Of a DNA stretch of 64,000 nt, positions 45,079 through 53,858 are shown in pieces. The translations under genes and the position numbers were made by a program. The stretch's first letter is position 1. Every line of letters starts with the position of its first letter. This DNA comes from JAFEDN01 sp963844565. GTDB lineage: Bacteria > Pseudomonadota > Gammaproteobacteria > Coxiellales > Coxiellaceae. Where the stretch lies: the NCBI GenBank assembly GCA_963844565.1, contig CAWJON010000002.1, positions 1,302,001 to 1,366,000 on the forward strand. The letters run 5' to 3'. The notes under the pieces were generated by a model that saw only the letters and a program-made list of their open reading frames with translations, was not told the DNA's origin and made no database searches.

Positions 45079-45660
45079 CTATTTAGTTAGAAATTTTAAT
45101 AACTGTTTATCGCTGAGTAATTTGTACAATGAATTTGCAAACACTTCATTGATATGTTGCGTATCGTAGTCAGAAGTCGGCGTCACTACTATATCATTTT
45201 GTGTTACTGCTCGATAAACATTTGTGTAATGTTCCCCTTTATTATCCACTGAACCTTCTAAAGTGCAGCCAATAATTAATGTACCTGTTAAAAGGCCAAT
45301 TCTTTGTTTATAATCTAAGCTATTAATACGCACAGTTAATTTTCTTTCGATCCCCAACTGATTGACAACAGGTTTAAAACCATTTTGTGAAAGCCCTTTT
45401 ATTATTTGTTCCCTGACAATTTCAGTAATATTATTTGACAACTTTATCGAGGCGGCAGGACCGTAACCCGTAATTCTTCCACCCAAGGTGTCATCAGGCC
45501 TAGCATCTATAACGGCAACAAATACAGTTTTTCCTTGTCCAAGATTTGTCTCAGGAATATTGACCTGAGGTTGCAATGGAATCGATTCAGGAACAAAGGC
45601 ACATCCAGTTAACAAAATAAGTAAAAAGCTAAAAGTAATGAATTTTAAACGGTACAACAT
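45079..45660 (-). CDS. YajG-family lipoprotein
   Basis: 193 residues. Lipobox LILLTGCAF (Cys 20), then PQVNIPETNLGQGKTVFVAV, DARPDDTLGGRITGYG and a C-terminal domain matching YajG. Outer-membrane lipoprotein of unclear role; yajG homologues are often near ampG or peptidoglycan recycling genes, not the case here. Confidence 0.85.
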   Translation of the reverse strand: MLYRLKFITFSFLLILLTGCAFVPESIPLQPQVNIPETNLGQGKTVFVAVIDARPDDTLGGRITGYGPAASIKLSNNITEIVREQIIKGLSQNGFKPVVNQLGIERKLTVRINSLDYKQRIGLLTGTLIIGCTLEGSVDNKGEHYTNVYRAVTQNDIVVTPTSDYDTQHINEVFANSLYKLLSDKQLLKFLTK

Positions 45661-45906
45661 ATTTTTATATTCTCAATTAATTAAGACTCTATCATCTAAA
45701 AAATTATTATTTATTCTTAGATTGTTTACTCTGACATTTTCTTTATCTCCTCTTGATTAATACCTTGTCAGGAATTATATGGAATAAATTAAATTTTAAT
45801 GTAGGAAAATCTGGATAAATATCCGTACACAAGAATTTGCTTTTTTCTAAATTAAAAGTGTTATAATCAGACACATTTAGCCCCTCATGGATGGATTGAT
45901 TGATCA

Positions 45907-47445
45907 ATGGCAAATTTTCTGCGCTCACCTTGTGATGATGTTGTCCCCCCTCGTCCATCCTCAACTTTAAAAAAGAGTTGTGAAAAATGGGTGCTAATCG
46001 TAACCATATTAGGCTCCAGCATGGCCTTCATTGATGGCACGATTGTTAACCTGGCATTACCTGCACTTCAGGGTACTTTGCGTGCTTCAATCAGCCAAAT
46101 ACAATGGGTAGTTGAGGCCTATGCTTTAACCTTAGGTGCATTGCTTTTAGTAGGTGGCGCGCTGGGTGATTTATTTGGTCGCCGAAAAATCTTTCTTATT
46201 GGCATCGTGATTTTTGCTGCAGCTTCCGCTTGGTGCGGATTAGCGACCACCATTTCTTACCTCATCGCCGCACGAGCTATCCAAGGTATTGGAGCCGCTC
46301 TTTTGGTGCCAGGAAGTTTGGCGCTCATCAGTGCTTCGTTTCCAGAAGAACGACGAGGACAAGCCATCGGCACTTGGGCTGGCTTTACTGCGATCACCAC
46401 TGCAGCTGGACCTGTTGTCGGCGGCTGGTTGATCCAACACATCTCCTGGCGCTGGATTTTCTTCTTAAATCTACCGCTCGCAATCGCTGTTTTTATTCTC
46501 TCGCTGTTTTTTGTAGCAGAAAGCAAAAATGAACATCAACCGCGGGTATTGGATTTGACAGGTGCGATTCTGGCCGTCACTGGACTCGGAGCCATTGTAT
46601 TCGGACTGGTTGAATGGGAATATGGCGGCACCATAGTCATTCTATCTTTAATCGCTGGGATTATTGCATTGGTTGGCTTTCTTTTTGTTGAAGCAAAGGC
46701 GCCCTTTCCAATGGCGCCACTCTCGATGTTCCGCTCACGCAACTTTAGGGGCGCAAATCTCATTACTTTCTTTCTTTATTCTGCACTGTATGGAGTACTT
46801 TTCTTTTTTCCCTTAGATTTAATTCAAATACAGGGTTACACACCAACAGAGGCAGGAACAGCCCTTCTTCCCGTGATCTTACTGCTTTTTCTGCTTTCTC
46901 GTTGGGCTGGTGGGCTGGTTAAAAGATTTGGGCCAAAACTGCCACTGATTATCGGGCCAGCGATTGCCGCACTTGGTTTTGCTTTGTTTCTTCGAGGAGG
47001 AATTGATAAATCTTACTGGGTCAGTTTCTTCCCCGCCACTGTCATTCTTGGTTTAGGTATGGCAGTAAGTGTTGCTCCACTCACCACTACGGTAATGAAC
47101 TCTATTTCCCCAGACCACGCCGGCGCTGCTTCTGGCGTGAACAATGCCATTTCTCGAATCGCAGGACTCTTAGCCATCGCCATCTTAGGATTTATCATGA
47201 CGGTAATTTTCAATCAGCAACTTGTTAAACATTTAAATGAATCGAAGACGCCGCTAAGCATTCAACAAGCAGTTCTATCACAGCGATCCTTGCTTGCCGG
47301 CATTAAAATCGATAATGAAGGCGCTCGCCAAATCATTCAGCAAGCATTTTTAACCGGCTATGCTGCCATTATTTTAATCGCTACCCTACTCGCTCTAGCA
47401 AGTTCAGTCACAGCTGCAATAATTATCGAGCCTAAATCAAAATGA
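45907..47445 (+). CDS. MFS transporter, DHA2 (14-helix) drug-efflux type
   Basis: 512 residues. SMAFIDGTIVNLALPALQ in helix 1 (motif D1), GALGDLFGRRKIFLIG loop (motif A), ARAIQGIGAALLVPGSLAL (motif B), TAAGPVVGGWLIQ (motif C). Proton-coupled drug/H+ antiporter expected. The start at 45907 has no strong ribosome site; internal Met residues are further into the helix and less likely. 34 nt ahead of an SDR gene. Confidence 0.9.
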   Translation: MANFLRSPCDDVVPPRPSSTLKKSCEKWVLIVTILGSSMAFIDGTIVNLALPALQGTLRASISQIQWVVEAYALTLGALLLVGGALGDLFGRRKIFLIGIVIFAAASAWCGLATTISYLIAARAIQGIGAALLVPGSLALISASFPEERRGQAIGTWAGFTAITTAAGPVVGGWLIQHISWRWIFFLNLPLAIAVFILSLFFVAESKNEHQPRVLDLTGAILAVTGLGAIVFGLVEWEYGGTIVILSLIAGIIALVGFLFVEAKAPFPMAPLSMFRSRNFRGANLITFFLYSALYGVLFFFPLDLIQIQGYTPTEAGTALLPVILLLFLLSRWAGGLVKRFGPKLPLIIGPAIAALGFALFLRGGIDKSYWVSFFPATVILGLGMAVSVAPLTTTVMNSISPDHAGAASGVNNAISRIAGLLAIAILGFIMTVIFNQQLVKHLNESKTPLSIQQAVLSQRSLLAGIKIDNEGARQIIQQAFLTGYAAIILIATLLALASSVTAAIIIEPKSK

Positions 47446-47478
47446 TGCTAAGCTGTAAAACACAACACGGAGAAAAAA

Positions 47479-48081
47479 ATGAAAATAGTGATTATTGGTG
47501 GTACTGGCACCATCGGTCAAGCAGTGACAAAAGAATTATCACAACGACATTCAGTGGTCACAGTGGGCAACACGCGGGGAGATATTCAAGTAGACATTAC
47601 TGATCCTCGCTCTATTGCAACTCTTTACCAAAAAATTGGGAAAATTGATGCGATTGTTGTCACCGCCGGCAAAGTTACCTTTGCCGCATTAACAGAGATG
47701 ACAGCACAACAATATGAGGTTGGCTTACAAAGCAAATTAATGGGTCAAGTCAATTTGGTAATACAAGGATTGTCATATCTGAATGATGGCGGTTCCTTTA
47801 CGCTCACCAGCGGTATTTTGAGCCAAGATCCTATTCGTTATGGTTCTTCCGCTTCCATGGTCAATGGCGCATTAGAAGGTTTTGTTAAAGCGGCAGCAAT
47901 CGAAATGCCGCGTAATATTCGTATCAACGTCATCAGCCCAACGGTGTTACTGGAATCGATGAACAGTTATGCTGATTATTTCCATGGTTTCGACCCTGTC
48001 CCCGCCAACAAAGTAGCCTTAGCCTATAGTAAAAGTGTTGAAGGCGCACAAACGGGTCAAGTTTATCGAGTAGGATGGTAA
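47479..48081 (+). CDS. Short-chain dehydrogenase, compact (200 aa)
   Basis: Rossmann motif IIGGTGTIGQAV at the N-terminus, VVTAGK for the NAG position, TSGILSQDPI as catalytic Ser region; the usual YxxxK is replaced by SASMVNGALEGF with no Tyr in place. Such short SDRs exist as a subfamily. NAD(P)-dependent reduction of an unknown carbonyl substrate. Ribosome site GGAGAAAA. Follows the MFS gene, plausibly co-transcribed, and is convergent with the next SDR. Confidence 0.82.
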   Translation: MKIVIIGGTGTIGQAVTKELSQRHSVVTVGNTRGDIQVDITDPRSIATLYQKIGKIDAIVVTAGKVTFAALTEMTAQQYEVGLQSKLMGQVNLVIQGLSYLNDGGSFTLTSGILSQDPIRYGSSASMVNGALEGFVKAAAIEMPRNIRINVISPTVLLESMNSYADYFHGFDPVPANKVALAYSKSVEGAQTGQVYRVGW

Positions 48082-48082
48082 G

Positions 48083-48838
48083 TTAGATTATCACCTTAAA
48101 GGAAATGCCTGATACGCCTCCATCTACAGCAAAATCAGCAGCGGTGATATAACTAGAGTCGTCCGATGCTAAATAAAGCGCGGCCTTGGCAATTTCATGT
48201 GGAAAACCAGCTCGTTTCATGGGTATCTGCTTTGACCATTCATCTATATCTTGGTCGGTAAACCCCATCGAGTCAAAAATGGGAGTTTTTATTACTCCGG
48301 GCGAGATAGAATTCACTCTAATATTTTTAGCGACTAATTCAGCCGCAAAGGTTTTTGCCATTGATATCAATGCCGCTTTGGATGCACAGTATGCCGAAAA
48401 ATTTTCCATGCCTAGCTTAGACGCCAGCGAAGACATGAAAATAATTGAAGCACCAGGATTAAGATAATTAATTGCTTTTTGCGCGGTAAAAAACGCGCCT
48501 TTTACATTCACCGCAAAGATATCATCAAAATCTTTTTCTGAAGTTTGCTGAATAGCGGTGGTTTTGACAATTCCCGCGTTTGCCACAATGACATCGAAGC
48601 CACGTTTAAAATGTTGCTTAGCTTGATGATATAAAGAATCAAGATCTGATAATTGGGTTACGTCGGCGGGAATGGCCAAACAATGCTTCCCAAGTTTATT
48701 CTGAGCTTGCTGCAATCTCTCCTTATTTCTACCGACGATCACTACTTTTGCGCCCTCTTGTAAAAACAATTCTGCAATGCTCAAGCCAATACCGCTATTA
48801 CCACCGGTAATAACAGCGATTTTATTGTCTAATTTCAT
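48083..48838 (-). CDS. Classical short-chain dehydrogenase/reductase (251 aa)
   Basis: GGNSGIGLSIAELF cofactor motif, ANAGIVKT (NAG), FMSSLASK catalytic Ser, YCASKAAL (YxxxK), INSISPGVIKTPIF and a C-terminal FAVDGGVSG. Close to glucose-1-dehydrogenase-like SDRs; substrate unknown. A 21-bp inverted repeat lies 44 nt upstream of the start. Confidence 0.9.
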   Translation of the reverse strand: MKLDNKIAVITGGNSGIGLSIAELFLQEGAKVVIVGRNKERLQQAQNKLGKHCLAIPADVTQLSDLDSLYHQAKQHFKRGFDVIVANAGIVKTTAIQQTSEKDFDDIFAVNVKGAFFTAQKAINYLNPGASIIFMSSLASKLGMENFSAYCASKAALISMAKTFAAELVAKNIRVNSISPGVIKTPIFDSMGFTDQDIDEWSKQIPMKRAGFPHEIAKAALYLASDDSSYITAADFAVDGGVSGISFKVII

Positions 48839-48881
48839 AGAATTCCCTTTAGTTTAACTAACAACCTCCAGATGAAAGAAT

Positions 48882-48937
48882 GCTCTTGGGCTTGGTATTT
48901 CCGCCATGATACCATGGAAATACATATTGCCAAGAGC
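48882..48937. repeat. Inverted repeat upstream of the SDR gene
   Basis: GCTCTTGGGCTTGGTATTTCC (48882-48902) pairs imperfectly with 48916-48937; the central CCATGATACCATGG is itself palindromic. It lies in the presumed promoter/leader of the SDR gene at 48083. Could be an operator, a leader hairpin or a small repeat relic. Confidence 0.45.
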
Positions 48938-49001
48938 GCTATGTAAAAAATCATATTATATTCTTGTGATTAAAGCAAGTGCATTAAAACTATTACCTTC
49001 C

Positions 49002-49271
49002 AATCAGTGGGGTTGTTGATTAACGGATTTTAAGTAAAATCATAATGATTTTCTTAATAATTTTTTAGCAATTTCCGCAGTCATGGGTTTGCTAAACATT
49101 TTATCCATTCCCGCTTTTAAACAACATTTTTCCAAATTTTTATCTGCTCTTGCCGATAGCGCGACAATAAATGACGGTGATCGAATATTTTGTTTTTCCC
49201 AGCCACGCAAACTGGTATTTAATTAAAATAGGATAAAAATACCGCTCGGAACAGCAGTTCAAAAGACAGAA
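49002..49271 (-). pseudogene. Deleted duplicate of the response-regulator locus
   Basis: 49002-49207 is nearly identical to 50582-50786 (3' part of the response-regulator gene, ending RKSL). From 49206 on it matches 51271-51336, upstream of the intact gene. About 480 bp corresponding to 50787-51270 are missing, with CG/CGCA microhomology at the junction. No function expected. It fills most of 48938-49353. Confidence 0.85.
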
Positions 49272-49353
49272 GACCCCTTATGACCTCTTGATTCCGGCAA
49301 AATTCCGGCAGAGATTTTTTGAACAATTATATTTTACGTCAGTTTTCAATTAC

Positions 49354-49456
49354 TCACCTATTGATTTGTATGACCTCAACCAACTACAATAATAGGTGAC
49401 ACAACCGCCACGCCTATGGAGCGAAAACTCTATGCGTAACCTTGGCGGTTTTTTTT
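49354..49456 (+). ncRNA. Candidate structured RNA upstream of Abi_2, ending in a terminator
   Basis: Stem 1: TCACCTATT (49354-49362) with AATAGGTGA (49391-49399). Stem 2: AACCGCCA (49403-49410) with TGGCGGTT (49443-49450) followed by eight T, a Rho-independent terminator shape. Inside stem 2 a hairpin CCTATGGAG-CGAAAA-CTCTATGCG can form. The abi start is only 20 nt after the T-run and lacks a clear ribosome site. Structured RNAs next to AbiF-type genes have been reported as RNA antitoxins; identity with that class is inference. Confidence 0.55.
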
Positions 49457-49475
49457 CGTATGACTTCGCGAGTAT

Positions 49476-50414
49476 ATGCTTAAAAATTACACCAAAAAGC
49501 CCCTGACACATATAGAGCAATTGGACCTGCTCAAAAACCGGGGCATGGCTGTCGATGATAACTCAACAGCTTTAAACATCCTGTCAAAGATTAGTTATTA
49601 CCGCCTCAGCGCTTATTGGTACCCTTTTCGGCAAAGAGATAAAAATCAAGTACTAGATAATTTTGTCGCTACTGCCTCCTTTGAAGAAGCTGTTAATCGT
49701 TATGAATTTGATCGAAAACTCAGATTACTTGTTCTTGATGCTATAGAACGTATTGAAATTTCTTTACGCACTAAACTGACTTATCATCTAGCGCATCAGT
49801 ATGGAGCATATAGTCATATCCATTCTTTCAATTTTCATCCTCAATTTCGTCACCAAGAATGGCTAAAAGAAGTGGAGCAGAAAGAAGCCAGCCGTTCCCA
49901 AGAAGAATTCATTCGGCATTTTAAAAATCATTATCAAGGCTTCCCTAGCTTACCTGTATGGATAGCCACAGAAGTGATGTCATTTGGGTTACTCTCCAAA
50001 TTATTTCATGGTTTAAAGCACCTAGACAAACGTAAAGTTGCGCAAGACTATGGCCTTCATCCTAAAACTTTAGCGGATTGGTTACATGTCTTAACTTATG
50101 TCAGAAATATTTGCGCCCATCATGGCAGACTTTGGAACCGTGAATTGGCCATTCGACCAGTACTACAAGGTTTAGAAAAAAGTTGGTTACCCCCACAAAC
50201 TCCAAATAACAACCGCCTATTTATGGTACTCTTAATTATCAATAAATTGCTTAAGATAAATTACAGTAATCTCGATTGGCAAAAAAATCTAGAAAATTTA
50301 ATGGCTCCGATTACTTTGAATCCCTCATTGAGAAATGCCATGGGATTTCCAAGAGATTGGCAAGCACATCCTTTGTGGGCCACTAACGAGAATTTTTTAA
50401 AACTAGCCGTGTAA
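49476..50414 (+). CDS. Abi_2 (AbiD/AbiF-type) abortive infection protein with two HEPN motifs
   Basis: 312 residues. Abi_2 signature KPLTHIEQLDLLKNRGM, ILSKISYYRLSAYWYPFR, FDRKLRLLVLDAIERIEISL. Two R-x4-5-H sites: R98-x5-H104 (LRTKLTYH) and R210-x4-H215 (VRNICAHH), as expected for a HEPN RNase working from one chain. Abi_2 proteins stop phage by killing or arresting the infected cell. Directly downstream of a candidate structured RNA with terminator; flanked by two copies of response-regulator sequence. Intact. Confidence 0.92.
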   Translation: MLKNYTKKPLTHIEQLDLLKNRGMAVDDNSTALNILSKISYYRLSAYWYPFRQRDKNQVLDNFVATASFEEAVNRYEFDRKLRLLVLDAIERIEISLRTKLTYHLAHQYGAYSHIHSFNFHPQFRHQEWLKEVEQKEASRSQEEFIRHFKNHYQGFPSLPVWIATEVMSFGLLSKLFHGLKHLDKRKVAQDYGLHPKTLADWLHVLTYVRNICAHHGRLWNRELAIRPVLQGLEKSWLPPQTPNNNRLFMVLLIINKLLKINYSNLDWQKNLENLMAPITLNPSLRNAMGFPRDWQAHPLWATNENFLKLAV

Positions 50415-50618
50415 AACTTTGATAGAGCCATATTGGAACTGTTCGGAAATTCCGAATAGTTCGTTTTCGATAACCTAAAAGGCTGGGATGTTTAAAATAG
50501 AACGCATATGATTAAAACCTGCTTGATTTACCAATTAATTTGTGTTTTCGTCTTCAGCATGAATAGCTCCAATGACATACTAATCAGTGGGATTGTTGAT
50601 TAACGGATTTAAGCAAAA

Positions 50619-51059
50619 TCATAATGATTTTCTTAATAATTTTTTAGCAATTTCCGCAGTCATGGGTTTGCTAAACATTTTATCCATCCCCGCTTTTAAA
50701 CAACATTTTTCCAAATTTTTATCTGCTCTTGCCGATAGCGCGACAATAAATGACGGTGATCGAATATTTTGTTTTTCCCAGCCACGAATTATTTTTGTCA
50801 CTTCGAAACCATTTTTTCCCGGTAAATCAATATCCATAAAAATAAGTCGATAATGATTGGCTTGAATTTTCTCAATTGCTTCTTCGCCATCGTTGGCCAT
50901 ATCGACTGTTTCTCCGAGGCTTTCCAATAACCATTTAAGAGACCATTGTGCTAATAGATTATCTTCGACAATCAAAATTGATTTAAGGTCCATACGAGTG
51001 ATGGAAATATCGTGATTGATCAGCGTTAAAGTTTTAGATGGAAGGCAATGTTGTTTCAT
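50619..51059 (-). CDS. Stand-alone response regulator receiver protein
   Basis: 146 residues from ATG 51059 (AGGAAAAAATT upstream). Receiver domain: SILIVEDNLLAQWSLKWLL (acidic pocket), IFMDIDLPGKNG with phospho-acceptor Asp, SFIVALSARAD (Thr/Ser), FSKPMTAE (Lys). No output domain and no kinase nearby, so it may act by phospho-relay or protein binding, as in CheY-like or hybrid systems. Its 3' end is duplicated at 49002. 51060-51568 shows no gene I trust. Confidence 0.88.
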   Translation of the reverse strand: MKQHCLPSKTLTLINHDISITRMDLKSILIVEDNLLAQWSLKWLLESLGETVDMANDGEEAIEKIQANHYRLIFMDIDLPGKNGFEVTKIIRGWEKQNIRSPSFIVALSARADKNLEKCCLKAGMDKMFSKPMTAEIAKKLLRKSL

Positions 51060-51568
51060 AATTTTTTCCTGGATGTTGTTGACACAAATTGGCCACCGCA
51101 CCAGTGCGCATGAGAGATTTAGGGTCCAGATCACATGACGCACTGGCGCATGAACTAAGATCCCCTGTATTCCCTCGCCTTTCCAAAAGCTGCATATCAT
51201 TAAGCAGTAAATAATCCCTACCGCTGCTTGATAAAGAATCAAACAGGCAGCAGCCAACCGCATTCGAAAACGCAGACTGGTATTTGGTTAAAATAGGATC
51301 AAAAAACCGCTTAGAACAGCAGTTCAAAAGAAAAGACAATTCATATAGACTATTCTCAGCCATGTTAACAAGCCTTTGTTAAGGTGGTTAGTCTCTGGCC
51401 GGTGTGCTATCACCTGTCAGGGACGCTTATAGTTTTCACCAGTTTTACACAAAATGCAAGCATAAATTATGTTTGAGAAAGTCATTCTGGCGAAACAAAA
51501 GATCCGTCATTCCACATCTATATTTCTTTTATATTTCTTTCGTCATATATGGACTCGACTTATACGTC

Positions 51569-51591
51569 ATCACGCGATTCGATCGCGTGAT
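51569..51591. repeat. Perfect short palindrome (dispersed-repeat type)
   Basis: ATCACGCGAT and ATCGCGTGAT with a 3-nt loop, followed by CCAGAA. Such CGTCATCACGCG...GTGATCCAG units are common dispersed intergenic palindromes in bacteria. It lies in the long non-coding stretch 51060-51979, where nothing else is supportable. Confidence 0.6.
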
Positions 51592-51979
51592 CCAGAATAA
51601 ATCTTTACATGAAAAGAGCCTATGATATAGCTTATAAACCTGATCAATCAACCCAATGGTTGATTATTATTTGCTCAGACATCACTAGTGTGTGATTTAA
51701 TTGGCAATCCGATAGATTTTCCTTAACAAATTTTATATATCACACGATGATGTATCATCATAGTGAATTTATTAGTACTTACACTTAAAAATAAAAATAT
51801 TGTATACTTCACTTTGGAAAAATTTTTAGAAATGATTTACTTGTCAGAAGAGTAGTTTTTACAGAACTATACATCAGTTATTGCAACCTGCAGAGGGAGA
51901 GCAGTGACAACAGAGACCAAATCGCTGAAAACAAGTTTTCCAAAAAATGTTAACCACTATTACAACAAGGTATATATTT

Positions 51980-52411
51980 ATGGACTTAAAAACATTTATT
52001 GCAGATACATTAGTTCAGATTATTAAGGGCACGAAAGAAGCAGCAAATAAAATTGGTAAAGATAATGAATTTGGCTGCATTAATCCCCAAGGGGAAAAAG
52101 ACATCGTAAACCATGCTGTTTCATTTGACGTTGCCTTAACAGTCGAAGAATCAAAAGATAATACTCAGGATCACAGCAGTTCAACAGGTGCTGAAATAAA
52201 AATTGCACAGATATTCAGCATAGGCCACAAGCACAGCAAGCATGATACTGAGGAAATGCATGGACTAAACCAATCAATCTGTCGTGTAAAATTTGATATA
52301 CCTATCCGATTACCCGTAACCGCAGATACAAAAAAAGCTGAACAGGCAGTTGCAGCAAAAAAAACAGCAGTAGCTTTTAGCAAACCGGCTAATTTATTAA
52401 GTAGCATTTAA
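51980..52411 (+). CDS. Small conserved soluble protein, 143 aa, unknown role
   Basis: Start at ATG 51980 rather than 33 nt upstream. N-terminal helix DLKTFIADTLVQIIKGTKEA, then FGCINPQGEKD, VSFDVALTVEESKD, a gap of polar residues and a beta strand ICRVKFDIPIRLP. I have the impression of a widespread small family with this helix-plus-beta layout, found in accessory regions, but I cannot name it safely. Upstream of dinD by 77 nt. Confidence 0.65.
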   Translation: MDLKTFIADTLVQIIKGTKEAANKIGKDNEFGCINPQGEKDIVNHAVSFDVALTVEESKDNTQDHSSSTGAEIKIAQIFSIGHKHSKHDTEEMHGLNQSICRVKFDIPIRLPVTADTKKAEQAVAAKKTAVAFSKPANLLSSI

Positions 52412-52488
52412 AATGTCCGTTAACCTACTCTTCTCATATCTAAATACTCAAAAGCTTCCTCTCAATAACATTACACGGGAAAATCGCG

Positions 52489-53373
52489 ATGAATGGTAAA
52501 TTACTTTCCCCTCTCGGCGGAAATTCTTTTGAAGACTTAAAGCAACTGAATGAATTTGGCGCAGAATATTGGAGCGCACGCGATCTGCAACCCTTGCTGG
52601 GATACACCCAATGGCGACGATTCGAACAATCGATCACACGTGCTATCGCCTCTTGTGAACAATCAGAAAATAATCCAAATTACCATTTTGCCGGCGCCGG
52701 CAAAATGGTTAGTTTAGGATCAGGTAGTGCTCGTGAATTACCGGACTTCCATCTCTCCCGCTTCGCCTGTTATCTTGTCGCACAAAATGGCGATCCTCGC
52801 AAACCTGAAATTGCTCGCGCACAAGAATACTTTGCTATCCAGACACGGCGGCAAGAATTGTCAGATCAATTAGCTGCTGACCTTGAGCGACTAGAATTAC
52901 GCAAACAAACAGTAGTTGAATTCAAAGCACTTTCTGGTGCAGCGCAACAAGCCGGGGTGCAAAACAAAATGTTTGGTGTATTCCATGACGCCGGTTACAA
53001 AGGTCTGTACGGTGGGCTACGCAGTGTTGAGATTAAAAAGAAAAAGAAGATCGCTGAAAGTGAAAATCTACTTGACCGCATGAATAGTACTGAACTAGCC
53101 GCTAATCAGTTTCGCATGACGCAAGCAAAGGATAAACTTGTTCGCGAACATATCTGCGATCAACAACAAGCTATTCAAGCCCATGAACAAGTCGGCAAAG
53201 AAGTACGTGATGCAATCAAACGTATAGGTGGTGATTTACCAGAAAAAATTGCGCCCGCTGAACATATTAAGAAAGTAGAGAAACGAGTTAAAACTTCAAT
53301 CCCCAAACTGGAATTAGATCAACGTGATGCGCATGGGTTGTTGGGAGACAGTGACATTGAAAACAAAGATTAA
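52489..53373 (+). CDS. dinD: DNA-damage-inducible protein D
   Basis: 294 residues, slightly longer than the E. coli protein. FEDLKQLNEFGAEYWSARDL, LLGYTQWRRFEQSI, NYHFAGAGKMVSLGSGS, LSRFACYLVAQNGDPRKPEI and YFAIQTRRQEL are the DinD/BRO-N-like core; the C-terminal half is a helical, Lys/Glu-rich region. DinD modulates RecA filaments in E. coli and is SOS-controlled there; I see no LexA CTG-N10-CAG box in the 110 bases upstream. Confidence 0.9.
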   Translation: MNGKLLSPLGGNSFEDLKQLNEFGAEYWSARDLQPLLGYTQWRRFEQSITRAIASCEQSENNPNYHFAGAGKMVSLGSGSARELPDFHLSRFACYLVAQNGDPRKPEIARAQEYFAIQTRRQELSDQLAADLERLELRKQTVVEFKALSGAAQQAGVQNKMFGVFHDAGYKGLYGGLRSVEIKKKKKIAESENLLDRMNSTELAANQFRMTQAKDKLVREHICDQQQAIQAHEQVGKEVRDAIKRIGGDLPEKIAPAEHIKKVEKRVKTSIPKLELDQRDAHGLLGDSDIENKD

Positions 53374-53451
53374 TAATTTGAAGCCAGCTTTCAACCCGAT
53401 AATGCTAAAGATCATATTAATATGACTTACCATGGTTTAGATGAAAAAAAT

Positions 53452-53754
53452 ATGAAAGCAATAAAAGTTGGTATTATGTCTCAAAAAGAAATTCGCGAGC
53501 GAACGCTTGCGATAGCTCGCGGTGAATATAAGCCTTCGCCAGATGAACCTAAAATTTGGTTTAATTCCATCAGATCCCTTACTAAAATACTTAGCGATGA
53601 AAATCAAGTATTATTGCAAATTATTAATGAAAAGAAACCTAATTCTATTAGAGAGTTACTGATATAACAGAAAGACAACCGAGTAACTTGTCAAGGACAC
53701 TAAAAACTCTCTGCTTATGGTTTTATAAAGTTTGAAAAATTCAATTTAATATAA
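53452..53754 (+). pseudogene. HVO_A0114-type winged-helix regulator, frameshifted twice
   Basis: The first frame gives MKAIKVGIMSQKEIRERTLA, ARGEYKPSPDEPKIWFNS, KILSDENQVLLQIINEKKPN and stops after IRELLI at 53667. The sense continues in a second frame from 53658 (TDITERQPSNLSRTLKTL, the recognition helix) and returns to the first near 53712 (SAYGFIKFEKFNLI). Two compensating one-base indels thus break the helix-turn-helix. These regulators are usually antitoxin-like partners of small toxins. Confidence 0.75.
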
Positions 53755-53858
53755 TTTTTGAAATTAATAGCAAGGAAATACAAAAAAATCATGCGTAACG
53801 GTGCGGAAACGTATAGACAATAATGCGAATGTTAGTAGCAAAATTAAGAACGGCGTTT

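Noticed and set aside
45743..45964. 73-codon minus-strand frame upstream of the MFS gene
   Set aside because: Overlaps the MFS start antisense, no ribosome site, no recognisable features.
51034..51363. 109-codon minus-strand frame overlapping the response-regulator start
   Set aside because: Different frame from the receiver domain, no family pattern; the related copy at 49206-49271 does not keep this frame open, so selection on it is doubtful.
52380..52489. LexA (SOS) box upstream of dinD
   Set aside because: No CTG-N10-CAG-like sequence found in the region before the start.
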